A stretch of DNA of 64,000 nucleotides from Brachybacterium sp. FME24 (GTDB lineage: Bacteria > Actinomycetota > Actinomycetes > Actinomycetales > Dermabacteraceae), in the NCBI RefSeq assembly GCF_014897705.1, contig NZ_JABUXV010000003.1, positions 124,001 through 188,000 on the forward strand. The letters run 5' to 3'. A model generated the notes under the pieces. The model was not told the origin of the DNA. It saw only the letters and a list, made by a program, of their open reading frames with translations, and did not search any database. The translations under genes were made by a program, and so were the position numbers. Positions 40,119 to 49,329 of the stretch are shown piece after piece (positions within the stretch are counted from its first letter, which is position 1; each line of letters begins with the position of its first letter).

Positions 40119-40610
40119 TCAGGATACGGGCGAAGCCCTCCGGAGCGCGTCCAGGGACGGCCCGGGCAGCATGTCGGAGACGTCACCTCCGAGACCATGG
40201 ACCTCCCGGACCAGGCTCGAGGAGATGTGGGAGCTGGCGGAGTCGGTGAGCAGGAAGATCGTGTCGATCCTCGCGAGGTGCCGATTCATGCGCGCCATCG
40301 GCTCCTCATAGGCGAGGTCCAGCTGCGAGCGCAGTCCGCGCACGACGGCCCCGGCTCCGATCTCCCGGCAGAAATCGACCAGAAGGCCCTTGGGCAGGGT
40401 GCGCACCTCGACGGTGGCGGTCAGGCCCTCGTCCTCGACGCTGGCGGAGATCGCCGCCTTCCGAGTCTCCAGATCGAGCATCCCCTGCTTCGACGGGTTA
40501 TGGGAGACGGCGATGATCACCTGGTGGCCGAGCGCGGCGGCCCGGCGGGTGAGATCGAGGTGGCCCAGTGTGAAGGGGTCGAACGAGCCGGGAAGGACGA
40601 CAGTGCTCAT
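40119..40610 (-). CDS. coaD: Phosphopantetheine adenylyltransferase CoaD
   Basis: A 163-residue hexameric nucleotidyltransferase that adds AMP to 4'-phosphopantetheine in coenzyme A synthesis. PGSFDPFTLGHLDL has the T-x-G-H motif, VVRGLRSQLDLAYEEPMARMNR binds pantetheine, and HISSSLVRE is the second nucleotide motif. On the minus strand a -10-like TACAGT (40617-40622) stands six bases before the ATG, so the transcript is probably leaderless. The following gene, DUF177, starts 57 bases after its stop. Confidence 0.96.
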   Translation of the reverse strand: MSTVVLPGSFDPFTLGHLDLTRRAAALGHQVIIAVSHNPSKQGMLDLETRKAAISASVEDEGLTATVEVRTLPKGLLVDFCREIGAGAVVRGLRSQLDLAYEEPMARMNRHLARIDTIFLLTDSASSHISSSLVREVHGLGGDVSDMLPGPSLDALRRASPVS

Positions 40611-40725
40611 GGCGCCACTGTAGTAGGTGCGGGAGAGGACGTCGTCGTCACCGGGACGGGGGTGAGCACTCGGGTCCCGAGCGCTCACCCCCGCCTGGGG
40701 ATGTCCTGCCCTCCGATGCCTCCCG

Positions 40726-41673
40726 TCACACCGTGATGGGCTTCCCGGCTCTGCCTTCCTCGACGCTCGACCCGACGGCGCTCGGTGTCCGCGCCGGCCC
40801 GGTGCGCCGGGTCAGCATCCAGACCACCACGGTCGCGAGGACGACGACGATGGCAGGCCCGAGAATCGACAGCACGTCCCCGACCCCCGACGCGCGATCC
40901 GCCAGGACGGAGAAGTCCTGGCGCAGTGCAGCTTCGATCACGAACGTCAGCGTGTTGAGTCCGGCGTGCAGGACGATCGCGACCTCGAGGCCGCCGGTGC
41001 GCCAGGCGATCAACGCGGTCCCGATGGCGAATACGAAATACCAGACGTTCAACCACATGTCGGTCGAGAAGTGGATGACCGCGAAGACCGCACTCGAGAC
41101 CAGGATGCCGACGATGAGGCCCGCCCGCGGTCCGCGCGCCCATCCTCCGGCGACACGGAAGACCAGACCGCGGTATCCGTACTCCTCGCCCGCGGCCTGC
41201 AGCGGGGTGAGCAGCAGTGAGGCGAGGATGAACCAGAGCACGTCCGTGTTCGGCCAGGTGGTGCCCTCCGGCAGCGGCGCTGAGTAGGAAACGGCCAGGT
41301 AGACGATCCACGTCGGAAGGATGAGAACGAACGCTCGCCCGAAGACGTCGAACCGGAAGCGCGAGATCACCGAGTGCAGCGATGGCCCCTTCACCCCGTA
41401 GAGCCAGCGCTGGATGAGCATGCTCCACGGAATGAGGAACCCGACGGATGCCAGGCCGGCGGCGTGGATCAGAGGCGAGTACTCCGGACCGCCGTCGGTG
41501 CCGATCGCGCCATCCAGTGCTGTCGCAGCGGCGACGACGACGATGCTGATGAGCAGCAGGCCGCCGAGAAGGAGCGCGATCGCGAGGATGCCGCGAACGA
41601 TGCGTCGGTCCTCCCCGGCGAGCACGCGGTGATACTCGACCCCGGGGGTGATGGTGTGAGTGCGGGAGTTCAT
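40726..41673 (-). CDS. CPBP family intramembrane metalloprotease, copy 2
   Basis: A 315-residue protein with about eight helices and a C-terminal CPBP (Abi) domain. The expected motifs are EEYGYRG (Glu-Glu pair), FAVIHFS (histidine), and HAGLNT (second histidine), which coordinate a catalytic metal in CAAX-type proteases. It is a tandem duplicate of the gene at 41788-42729; the two share the opening MNSRTHTI and the ending GRAGKPITV. The downstream gene coaD is only 115 bases away. Substrates are unknown; some relatives give bacteriocin self-immunity. Confidence 0.88.
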   Translation of the reverse strand: MNSRTHTITPGVEYHRVLAGEDRRIVRGILAIALLLGGLLLISIVVVAAATALDGAIGTDGGPEYSPLIHAAGLASVGFLIPWSMLIQRWLYGVKGPSLHSVISRFRFDVFGRAFVLILPTWIVYLAVSYSAPLPEGTTWPNTDVLWFILASLLLTPLQAAGEEYGYRGLVFRVAGGWARGPRAGLIVGILVSSAVFAVIHFSTDMWLNVWYFVFAIGTALIAWRTGGLEVAIVLHAGLNTLTFVIEAALRQDFSVLADRASGVGDVLSILGPAIVVVLATVVVWMLTRRTGPARTPSAVGSSVEEGRAGKPITV

Positions 41674-41692
41674 GGTGCGTGTTCCTTTCGGA

Positions 41693-41764
41693 TCAGGCTG
41701 GGAAGAGCAGGACCCACCGGCGTGGGGTTCCACCGCCTACGAGGATCGCCGAGGTGCACTGGGC
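41693..41764 (-). pseudogene. Fragment of the COG2426 gene trapped between the CPBP copies
   Basis: The minus strand encodes AQCTSAILVGGGTPRRWVLL followed by FPA and a stop. Nearly the same sequence, AQFTSAILVGGGTPRRWVLL, is near the C-terminus of the membrane-protein gene at 42794-43369, and the DNA matches closely. The fragment has no start and stops early. Its place directly before the second CPBP gene shows that the duplicated unit was the end of that gene plus the CPBP gene. Confidence 0.9.
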
Positions 41765-41787
41765 CCGAGTGGCGAGCGGACGGGCCG

Positions 41788-42729
41788 TCACACCGTGATG
41801 GGCTTCCCGGCTCGGCCTTCCTCGACGCTCGAGCCGGCGGTGCTCGGTGTCCGCGCCGGCCCGGTGCGCCGGGTCAGCATCCAGACCACCACGGTCGTGA
41901 GGACGATGACCACGGCGGGCAGCAGCGTCGTCCATGTCCCGACGCCCGCCGAGCGGTCGTAGGCGGCCGTCACGTCGACGTGCAGCGCAGTGTCGAAGAG
42001 GAAGCCCAGCGTGTTGAACCCCGCGTGCAGCACCACTGCGATCTCGATACCGCCGGTGCGCCAGGTGATCAGCGCGATCCCCACGGCGAAGAAGAGGTAG
42101 TTGAGGTTCAGCAGCAGGTCGGTCGAGAAGTGGACGAGACCGAACAGCACGCTCGAGACCACGATGCCGACCACCAGGCCCGCCCGTGCCCGCCGCGTCC
42201 ACCCGCCGGCGACGCGGAGGATCAACCCACGGAATCCGTACTCCTCGCCGGCGCCCTGGAGCGGGGTGAGCAGCAGCGTGGCAAGGAGGAACCAGACCAC
42301 ATCCGTGTGGCTCCAGGTGGTCTCCGGCAGCGGGGACCAGTACAGGATGACTGTGACGAGGGCCCACGCGGGGATGATGAGAACCAGCGCTCGCCCGAAG
42401 ATGTCGAACCGGAAGCGCGAGATCACCGAGTGCAGCGATGCGCCCTTCACCCCGTAGAGCCAGCGCTGGATGAGCATGCTCCACGGGATGAGCAGCGCGA
42501 CGGAGGCCAGGCCCGCCGCGTGGAACAGAGGGGTGTATGCCGCGCGGCCGTCGGCGCCGGTCACGGGTTCCACCAGCGACACCGCGACGGTGAACAGGAC
42601 GTTGAAGAACAGCATCCCGCCGATCAGGAGCACGATCGCGAGGATGCCGCGAACGATGCGACGGTCCTCCCCGGCGAGCACGCGGTGATACTCGACCCCG
42701 GGGGCGATGGTGTGGGTGCGGGAGTTCAT
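41788..42729 (-). CDS. CPBP family intramembrane metalloprotease, copy 1
   Basis: A 313-residue paralogue of the gene at 40726. Motifs are EEYGFRG, FGLVHFS and HAGFNT, so the active-site residues are kept and both copies should be functional. The regions that differ most are the first extracytoplasmic loop (about residues 60-90) and the loop near residue 135, while the membrane helices and both ends are almost the same. It is 64 bases after the COG2426 gene, probably in the same operon. Confidence 0.88.
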   Translation of the reverse strand: MNSRTHTIAPGVEYHRVLAGEDRRIVRGILAIVLLIGGMLFFNVLFTVAVSLVEPVTGADGRAAYTPLFHAAGLASVALLIPWSMLIQRWLYGVKGASLHSVISRFRFDIFGRALVLIIPAWALVTVILYWSPLPETTWSHTDVVWFLLATLLLTPLQGAGEEYGFRGLILRVAGGWTRRARAGLVVGIVVSSVLFGLVHFSTDLLLNLNYLFFAVGIALITWRTGGIEIAVVLHAGFNTLGFLFDTALHVDVTAAYDRSAGVGTWTTLLPAVVIVLTTVVVWMLTRRTGPARTPSTAGSSVEEGRAGKPITV

Positions 42730-42793
42730 GGTGAATGTTCCTTGAGGGTCGGAGTCAGAAGGGGTCGGGCGAAGGAGTGGGAGGGCGTAGGGC

Positions 42794-43369
42794 TCACGAC
42801 ACTCCGACGACGAGGGTGAGCGCGGCCCACGCCGAGACGGTGGCGATCGTCGTCCACAGGACGATCGCGATGGCCTGCCAGAGCAGCACCCACCGGCGCG
42901 GGGTTCCTCCGCCCACGAGGATCGCCGAGGTGAACTGGGCGGGTATGGCGAGCGGACCGAGGATGCTCGCTCCGGGGACGCCGAAGCGGACCACCCATCG
43001 CTTGAAGCGCTGGCGTCCCTTGGAGTCCGGTTTCGTGGCCGCCGGCTCCGGGATCGCCTCCTGAGCGACGCTCGATCCCGCTCCTGCGCCGGCGCCCACT
43101 GCGACCGGGCTGCGCCGTCGATCGACGACAGCCGTCCTGGCGCGTGAGGAGACCGCGACGACCACCAGCACGCTCAGGAAGTTCCCGACGGCCGCTGCGA
43201 CGCCCGCGATGAGGGGGTGAAGGCCACCGGCGATCCCGATGATCGCCGCTCCCTCCCCATCGACGAACGGAATCGCGCCCGCGAGCAGGATGATGAACGG
43301 CTGGAGGATCTCGGGCACGTGGGCGACGAGCTCCTGGAAGCTGCCGATGAGCTGCTCGATGGGATTCAT
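42794..43369 (-). CDS. COG2426-type small multidrug export membrane protein
   Basis: A 191-residue membrane protein of the Sm_multidrug_ex (COG2426) family. The N-terminal segment ILLAGAIPFVDGEGAAIIGIAGGL has the glycine/glutamate reentrant pattern, then RFKRWVVRFGVPGASILGPLAIPAQFTSAILVGGGTPRR resembles the second half of DedA-like exporters. A 55-residue charged, Ala/Pro-rich insert lies between them. The start at 43369 has AGAGGAAAGG upstream. The exported molecule is unknown. Part of its 3' end is duplicated downstream. Confidence 0.75.
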   Translation of the reverse strand: MNPIEQLIGSFQELVAHVPEILQPFIILLAGAIPFVDGEGAAIIGIAGGLHPLIAGVAAAVGNFLSVLVVVAVSSRARTAVVDRRRSPVAVGAGAGAGSSVAQEAIPEPAATKPDSKGRQRFKRWVVRFGVPGASILGPLAIPAQFTSAILVGGGTPRRWVLLWQAIAIVLWTTIATVSAWAALTLVVGVS

Positions 43370-43472
43370 GTTCGGCCTTTCCTCTCTTGTCCTCTCAGGT
43401 GGGGTACCACGCGACCGCGTCGCACGATCGGCGTGCTGTTCTCCGCGGCGACACTGATGTATCCCATGGTCT

Positions 43473-44489
43473 TCACGTCCTGTGGTGAGTTCGGTGCGAA
43501 CCATTCGCCCGGGCGAATCGTGCGGTGGCGTTCTTCGCGTCACGGTCGAATCGACGAGGCGATCGACCCGGCCGCGAGACGGCGACGTCCGTCGTCGTGG
43601 TGTGCCGGGTAGGAGGGATCGGCACCTGGTCATCCGCCGGGCCCTGCGCTGCGGTCAGGAGCGCTTCCCGGAAGGATCGAGCGCTCTGGAACCTGTCCTC
43701 CCGGTCCTTGGCGAGCGCCGTGAGGAGCACCGCATCGAGCGCTGGGGAGACCTCGGTGCGGTAGGTGCTGGCCCGCGGGGTGTCCCCGTGCATCTGCGCG
43801 TAGGCGACGGCGACCGGATCCTCGCCGATGAAGGGCGGCCGTCCGGTCAGCAGCTCGTAGAGCAGGCACCCCGCGGAGTACAGGTCGCTCCTGGCGTCGA
43901 CGGGATCACCGCGTACCCGTTCGGGAGAGAGGTATTCAGCAGTGCCGAAGATCGTTCCGGTCCGGGTTAGCGTGGCAGCGGGATCACTCTCGACCTGCGC
44001 AATCCCGAAGTCCACGACCTTGATCCTGCCGTCGGTCGTGACCATGACGTTGGCAGGCTTGATATCGCGATGGACGACGCCTGCGCGATGACTGGACTCG
44101 AGCGCCGACAGGATCCTGGCCTGGTACCGGATCGACTCCTCGAGCGTGAGCGCGCCCTCGCGCAGGCGGGCCAGCAGTGACTGGCCGGCGACGTACTCCA
44201 TCACGATGAACGGGACGCCCGGCTCCTCCGCCCGGCTGCCTCCGACGGGCCCCTGACCGACGTCGTACACGGAGACGATGCCGGGATGGTTGAGGCCGGC
44301 GACGGCCTGCGCTTCCTCCCGGAACCTGGATCGGAACAGCGGATCCCGGGCCAGCTCGCTGTGAAGCACCTTGACCGCGACCCAGCGCTCGAGGTGGATG
44401 TCGCGAGCCAGGTGGACGACGGCCGTGGCCCCGCGGCCCAGGACATCGTGCAGTACGTAGCGTCTGCCCAGCACGCGATCCGTGCCCAT
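43473..44489 (-). CDS. Soluble Ser/Thr protein kinase (PknB-type)
   Basis: A 338-residue Hanks-type kinase. The glycine loop GRGATAVV is at 18-25, the ATP lysine is Lys40, the catalytic loop HRDIKPANV starts at His140, and DFG is at 160-162; GTAEYLSPERVRGDP is the activation and P+1 loop. After the kinase domain there are about 60 mostly basic, flexible residues, with no transmembrane helix and no PASTA repeats, unlike PknB. It is divergent from a large LuxR-type regulator, a likely substrate or coregulated partner. AAGGAG precedes the start. Confidence 0.92.
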   Translation of the reverse strand: MGTDRVLGRRYVLHDVLGRGATAVVHLARDIHLERWVAVKVLHSELARDPLFRSRFREEAQAVAGLNHPGIVSVYDVGQGPVGGSRAEEPGVPFIVMEYVAGQSLLARLREGALTLEESIRYQARILSALESSHRAGVVHRDIKPANVMVTTDGRIKVVDFGIAQVESDPAATLTRTGTIFGTAEYLSPERVRGDPVDARSDLYSAGCLLYELLTGRPPFIGEDPVAVAYAQMHGDTPRASTYRTEVSPALDAVLLTALAKDREDRFQSARSFREALLTAAQGPADDQVPIPPTRHTTTTDVAVSRPGRSPRRFDRDAKNATARFARANGSHRTHHRT

Positions 44490-44752
44490 GAGGTCTCCTT
44501 GCTTTCCACTGGTCCGTGCGTTGGTCCGTGCGTTCCCGGACGGCGGTCGGGTGCCACGCTGTCGCGACGTGGTCAGCCTCGCACCGGCCGCCGAGCCCTC
44601 GCGTCGGTGGCAACCACGTAGTTCGTCACCACCCGAGGCCACCGAGCACTTCGGGGTCGACCGGAGAGGATCCGCGGCTATCGCGTTCCGCATCAGGGAC
44701 GACTACGGTGGCGACTACTTACTTTTTGGACTCCTGACAGGAGCGTGATCTG

Positions 44753-47494
44753 GTGGACCTCGTGGGCCGGCGCTCCGAGCACGACGTGATCGAGAAGCTC
44801 CTCGCCCTGGCACGGACGGGACACAGCGGAGCGTTGGTCGTGCGCGGGGAAGCCGGTATCGGGAAGACGGCAGTGCTCGAACACGCACAGAGCAGGGCGG
44901 GCCTCTCTGCGTTCCGCGTGGAGTCCTCGGCCGGCGTCGAGTCCGAGGCGCAGTTCGCGTTCGCCGGGCTGCACCAGCTGTGCGCTCCCCTGCTGGATCG
45001 CACTCATTCCCTGCCCGAGCCGCAGCAGGCCGCGCTCGGAGTGGCGTTCGGACTCCACGGTGGCGCCGCACCGGACCGGTTCCTGGTCGGGCTGGCCATC
45101 CTGAACCTGATGGCCGAAGTCGCCGACGAGGTGCCTCTGCTGTGCCTCGTCGACGACGCACAGTGGCTGGACGAAGCATCGGCGCAGGTCCTGGCCTTCG
45201 TGGCCCGGCGGGTGGGGGCCGAGAAGCTGGCCCTCGTGTTCGGCGTGCGCGACTCCGATGACGGCGATCGCCTTCCGCTGACCGGATTGCCGGAGCTGCG
45301 CCTGGAGCGGCTCGGCGATTCCGATGCCCGTGCACTGCTCCGGGCGGCGGTGCGCACACCGCTGGACGAGGGGGTGCGCGAACGGATCCTCGCCGAAGCG
45401 GGCGGCAACCCGTTGGCGCTGCTGGAGCTGCCTCGCAGCATGCAGCCGACACGCTCGGCCGGCGGGTTCGAGCTGCCCGACGCGCTGAGCGTCCCGCATC
45501 GCGTGGAGGAGAGCTTCCGGCGCCGTTCAGTCAGCCTGCCTCCGCAGACGCAGCTGCTGCTTCTGCTCGCCGCGTCCGAGCCGACAGGCGACTCAGCGCT
45601 GCTGTGGCGCGCGAGCGTGCACCTGGACCTCGCTCCCGAGGCTGCGACGCCCGCGGAGGATGCCGGGCTGCTGGAGATCGGTGTCCGGGTACGATTCCGC
45701 CACCCGCTGGTGCGGTCGGCGGTGTACCGGGCGGCCATGCCATCGGACCGTCGCCGCGTCCACGGCGCCCTGGCGGAGGCGAGCGACCCGCAGGCCGACC
45801 CGGATCGTCGTGCGTGGTACTGCGCGCAGGCGGTGCTCGGGGCGGACGAAGACGTCGCCGCGGGGTTGGAGCACTCGGCGGAGCGGGCGCGCGCCCGTGG
45901 GGGCGTGGCCGCCGCGGCCGCTTTCCTGCAGCGCGCCGCCGAGCTGTCTCCGGAGCCTGCCGTGCGGGCGAGGCGGGCACTGGAGGCCGCCTACGCCAAG
46001 TACGAGGCCGGTGCATTCGACGCCGCCCTGGACCTCCTGGCCGTCGCGGCCACGGGGCCGATGGACGCCCTGCCACGCGCCCGTCTCGAACTGCTCCGCG
46101 CCCAGATCGCATTCCACCTGACACGAGGCGGCGATATACCCGGGATGCTGCTCGACGCCGCCAAGACACTCGCCCCGCTGAACCCGTCGCTGTCCCGCGA
46201 AACCTCCCTGCACGCGCTCGATGCCGCGATCCACGCCGGTCACCTCGCCCGCGGCTGCGGGTTGCCCGAGGCGGCCGAGGCCGCCGTCGACGCACCCCCG
46301 TCGCCGACGCCGCCCCGACCGGTCGATCTGCTCCTGGACGGTCTGGCCGCGAGATTCACGCAAGGGTTCGAGGCGAGCGTTCCTACCCTGCAGCGGTCAC
46401 TGGCGACACTTCTCCACCACGAGTCCCGTGTGGAGGACGACGACCGCCGTTGGCTGTGGCTGGCCTCCCATGTCGCGTCGATGCTGTGGGATGACGAGGC
46501 CCTCTACACACTGGCCACCAGCGCCGTCCGCCTCGCCCGCGACGCCGGATCGCTGTCCACACTCCCCGCCGCGCTCAACGCCGTCGCCTCGATACTGGTG
46601 CTCACCGGTGAACTCACCCATGCCACTGAGCTGGCCGCCGAAGAGGCCGCGATCACGCAGGCGATCGGGGCCCCGCCGCTGCCGAATGCCCGGCTCATGC
46701 TGGCTGCCTGGCGTGGCCGCCAGCCCGAAACGCTGGACCTGTACGGCACTATGGTCAACGAGGCGACGGAACGTGGTGAGGGCGCGACGGTCAGCCTGGC
46801 CCAGGCCACGCTGGCAGTGCTGCACAACGGCTTGGGCAACTACGGCGACGCCCTCGCCGCCGCGAGACCACCGTGCGAGCACGACGACCTGGCGTACAGC
46901 AGCCTTGCCCTTCCCGAGCTCGTCGAAGCTGCAGCCCGCGCTGGTGAGCCGGAGCAAGCAGCGGCCGCGCTGGAGCGTCTCAGTTCCCGGGCCCGCGCCA
47001 GCGGGACGGACTTCGCGCTGGGGCTGGCTGCGCGCTCGCGAGCATTGACCACTCCTGGTCCTGCTGCCGAGGAGCACTACCGCGAGGCGATCGTGCGTCT
47101 GACGAACTGCCGGTGGGCCGTCTTCCTCGCCCGCACCCATCTGGTCTACGGCGAGTGGCTGCGCCGCGAGGGCCGCCGCCAGGATGCCCGGGAGCAGCTC
47201 CGCACCGCTCACCGGCTGCTGTCGACCATGGGCATCGAGGCGTTCGCCGCCCGCGCCGCCCGCGAGCTCCGAGCGACGGGCGAGCACCCCCGCGCCCGAA
47301 CAGCCCAGCCCACCGATGAGCTCACCACCCAGGAGCTGCACGTCGCACGGCTGGTGGTCACCGGAGCAACCTCCCGTGAGGTCGCCGCGCAGCTGTTCCT
47401 CAGTCCGCGGACCGTCGAGGCCCACTTGCGCAACATCTTCCGCAAGCTCGGCATCACCTCGCGCCGCGAGCTCAAAGCGCTCCCCCTGCCCTGA
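44753..47494 (+). CDS. LuxR-family regulator with AAA ATPase domain (LAL type)
   Basis: A 913-residue LAL regulator. The Walker A motif is GEAGIGKTA (about residues 33-41), Walker B is LLCLVDDAQWLDEAS near residue 136, a helical repeat region (TPR-like) spans about 350-830, and a LuxR helix-turn-helix closes the protein (LTTQELHVARLVVTGATSREVAAQLFLSPRTVEAHLRNIFRKL). The GTG start at 44753 has AGGAG at nine bases. It is the first of two plus-strand genes, before an NAD(P)-binding protein. The 263-base gap to the divergent kinase must hold both promoters. Ligand and targets unknown. Confidence 0.9.
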   Translation: MDLVGRRSEHDVIEKLLALARTGHSGALVVRGEAGIGKTAVLEHAQSRAGLSAFRVESSAGVESEAQFAFAGLHQLCAPLLDRTHSLPEPQQAALGVAFGLHGGAAPDRFLVGLAILNLMAEVADEVPLLCLVDDAQWLDEASAQVLAFVARRVGAEKLALVFGVRDSDDGDRLPLTGLPELRLERLGDSDARALLRAAVRTPLDEGVRERILAEAGGNPLALLELPRSMQPTRSAGGFELPDALSVPHRVEESFRRRSVSLPPQTQLLLLLAASEPTGDSALLWRASVHLDLAPEAATPAEDAGLLEIGVRVRFRHPLVRSAVYRAAMPSDRRRVHGALAEASDPQADPDRRAWYCAQAVLGADEDVAAGLEHSAERARARGGVAAAAAFLQRAAELSPEPAVRARRALEAAYAKYEAGAFDAALDLLAVAATGPMDALPRARLELLRAQIAFHLTRGGDIPGMLLDAAKTLAPLNPSLSRETSLHALDAAIHAGHLARGCGLPEAAEAAVDAPPSPTPPRPVDLLLDGLAARFTQGFEASVPTLQRSLATLLHHESRVEDDDRRWLWLASHVASMLWDDEALYTLATSAVRLARDAGSLSTLPAALNAVASILVLTGELTHATELAAEEAAITQAIGAPPLPNARLMLAAWRGRQPETLDLYGTMVNEATERGEGATVSLAQATLAVLHNGLGNYGDALAAARPPCEHDDLAYSSLALPELVEAAARAGEPEQAAAALERLSSRARASGTDFALGLAARSRALTTPGPAAEEHYREAIVRLTNCRWAVFLARTHLVYGEWLRREGRRQDAREQLRTAHRLLSTMGIEAFAARAARELRATGEHPRARTAQPTDELTTQELHVARLVVTGATSREVAAQLFLSPRTVEAHLRNIFRKLGITSRRELKALPLP

Positions 47495-47638
47495 CCGGGC
47501 GGCGGCGGGCCGGCCGAAGATCGGTGGGTTCTACCGACGCGACGGCCAGGCCGCGCGGACCAGCCTGGCATCATGCATGAGCGGTCTCGCACTCACTCCT
47601 CTCGAGCAGCGCGGCCGTCCACGAACCGGAGAGAAGGA

Positions 47639-48289
47639 ATGAAGGTCTTCATCATCGGCGTCAGCGGGGCGATCGGGTCTCTGCTGGCGGGGAACCTGAT
47701 CGACCGCGGCGACGAGGTCGCCGGACTCGTACGTCGCCACGATCAGCGCACGGAACTCTCCGCCCGGGGCATCGAGGTCGACGTGGCTGAGCTCGCAGAC
47801 CTGACTGCTGACTCGTTGGTTCCCCTGCTCACCGGGGCGGACGCGGTCGTCTACACCGCCGGGTCGAACGGCGGCACGAGGGAGGTCACGGCCGCCATCG
47901 ATGGCGAGGGGGTGGTGACAGCCCTGGAGGCGGCCGGCCTCGCCGGCGTGAGCCGCTTCGTGCTGGTGTCCGTGCTCCCCGAGGCCGGGCGCGGGCACGA
48001 CCTCGGCGAGGAGGTGGAGTTCTACTTCGCGGTGAAGAAGCTGGTCGACGTCACGGTCAGCATGAGCGACCTGGACTGGCTGATCCTGCGGCCGTCCCTG
48101 CTGGTGGACCGCGACGGGATCGGGACGATCTCGCTCGGTCCGGCGCAGCCCCACGACGAGATCGCACGTCAGGACGTGGCCGCCACGTTGGCGGAGCTGC
48201 TCCACGAGCCTCGGATCCACCAGCGGATCCTCGAGCTCACCCAGGGTTCGACCCCGATCGCTCGGGCGGTGCTGGCGAACGTTCCGTGA
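47639..48289 (+). CDS. NAD(P)-binding protein (NmrA/YwnB-like atypical SDR)
   Basis: A 216-residue Rossmann protein of the atypical short-chain dehydrogenase group. The nucleotide motif GVSGAIGSLLAG is at residues 7-18, followed by LVRRHDQRTEL, which suggests NADP(H) preference. It lacks a clear Y-x-x-x-K catalytic pair, having ...YFAVKKLVD at about residue 140, so it may be an oxidoreductase or a redox sensor. The start at 47639 has a good GAGAAGGA. It lies 144 bases after the LuxR gene. Confidence 0.82.
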   Translation: MKVFIIGVSGAIGSLLAGNLIDRGDEVAGLVRRHDQRTELSARGIEVDVAELADLTADSLVPLLTGADAVVYTAGSNGGTREVTAAIDGEGVVTALEAAGLAGVSRFVLVSVLPEAGRGHDLGEEVEFYFAVKKLVDVTVSMSDLDWLILRPSLLVDRDGIGTISLGPAQPHDEIARQDVAATLAELLHEPRIHQRILELTQGSTPIARAVLANVP

Positions 48290-48303
48290 CCGGCTCCTCT
48301 GGC

Positions 48304-48684
48304 TCAGGCGAGCTCGAGGAGCACCTCGTGGAGGCCATCCTCATGGATCGTGCCGATGGTGAGCAGTCCGCTGACGCCCACGAGTTCGTCGGTGCCGGAG
48401 CCGGGGACGATGACGTACTGCAGCGCCGGCTCGCCGGCGGTGATGGTGCCGAGCTGCTGGAGGGCGAGCGTGCCCCGGAGGCCGCCGAGGCTGCCCTCGA
48501 AGGTCTCCGTCGCCACGTAGCCGGCGCTGCCGCTCGCGGGGTCGCCCGCGGTGAGCATGACGCCGCGGGAGGTGCCCTCGGCCTCGCCGGTCCAGGTCTT
48601 GCTGAGGTCGAAGCGTCCGGCGACGCCGGGGATCGGCTCCCCGGGACTCATCTGCACGGAGAAGGTGGCGCGGAGGGTGCTCAT
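48304..48684 (-). CDS. DUF3224 domain-containing protein
   Basis: A 126-residue protein of the DUF3224 family, a small beta-barrel related to allene oxide cyclase. It is recognised from the LSKTWTGEAEGTSRGVMLTAGDP block, the SAGYVATETFEGSLGGLRGTLALQQLGT block, and the VIVPGSGTDELVGVSG-x-L-x-I ending. No enzymatic role is established. It is convergent with the NAD(P)-binding gene and is 54 bases from the next minus-strand gene. Confidence 0.85.
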   Translation of the reverse strand: MSTLRATFSVQMSPGEPIPGVAGRFDLSKTWTGEAEGTSRGVMLTAGDPASGSAGYVATETFEGSLGGLRGTLALQQLGTITAGEPALQYVIVPGSGTDELVGVSGLLTIGTIHEDGLHEVLLELA

Positions 48685-48738
48685 GCCTCCAGTGTCCCAG
48701 GCTCCTGCGGCCCGTGGCGGCCGCCGGGAGCTGAGCCC

Positions 48739-49311
48739 TCAGCTCTGCCGGGCCCCGTACTCGCTGGCGAGGATCGCCCAACTCATCCCGTCGAGCCAGC
48801 GCCCGCTGCGGTGCAGAGATTCCTGGACGAACACGCCCTCGCAGCGCATTCCGATCTTCTCCATGATGCGACGCGAGGCGAGGTTCTCGGCGAAGCACCC
48901 CGCTTCGACGCGTCGCACACCGAGGCCCTCGATAGCAACGCGCAGCAGGGCGAGGGCGAACTCGGTGCCCAGGCCCTGGCCCTGGACGGCCGGGTCCAGC
49001 ACCCAGCCGAGCTCGGCCTGCTGCCCGCGGGCCTGGCCGACCATGTCGGCCTGGGACCAGGCGTCCTGGCGCTCCACCTTGCCGACGGCGACGACGTGGC
49101 CGCCCTGGAGACCGACCACTGAGACGGGGAGGTGACTGTCCCAGCGCTCACGATGGTCCTCGAGCGTGGTGCTGAGGGTCGTGGTCCACTCCTGCACCTC
49201 GGGAGAGCGATGCCAGGGCCAGATCTCGTCCGCGTCCTGCGCGCGGGCGAGGCGCAGCTCGAGGCGGTCGGTGTGCTGCGGCCAATCGAGGTCGGTGAGT
49301 TCGGTCGTCAT
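48739..49311 (-). CDS. GNAT family N-acetyltransferase (RimJ/RimL type)
   Basis: A 190-residue acetyltransferase of the Acetyltransf_3 group. Its opening TDRLELRLARAQDADEIW is a RimJ/RimL signature; the acetyl-CoA loop is DPAVQGQGLGTEFA (about residues 105-118) and ASRRIMEKIGMRCEG is the last motif. Such enzymes acetylate protein N-termini, amino acids or antibiotics; the substrate here is unknown. It is followed by DUF3224 on the same strand. Confidence 0.88.
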   Translation of the reverse strand: MTTELTDLDWPQHTDRLELRLARAQDADEIWPWHRSPEVQEWTTTLSTTLEDHRERWDSHLPVSVVGLQGGHVVAVGKVERQDAWSQADMVGQARGQQAELGWVLDPAVQGQGLGTEFALALLRVAIEGLGVRRVEAGCFAENLASRRIMEKIGMRCEGVFVQESLHRSGRWLDGMSWAILASEYGARQS

Positions 49312-49329
49312 GCCTGAACCCTATGACGC

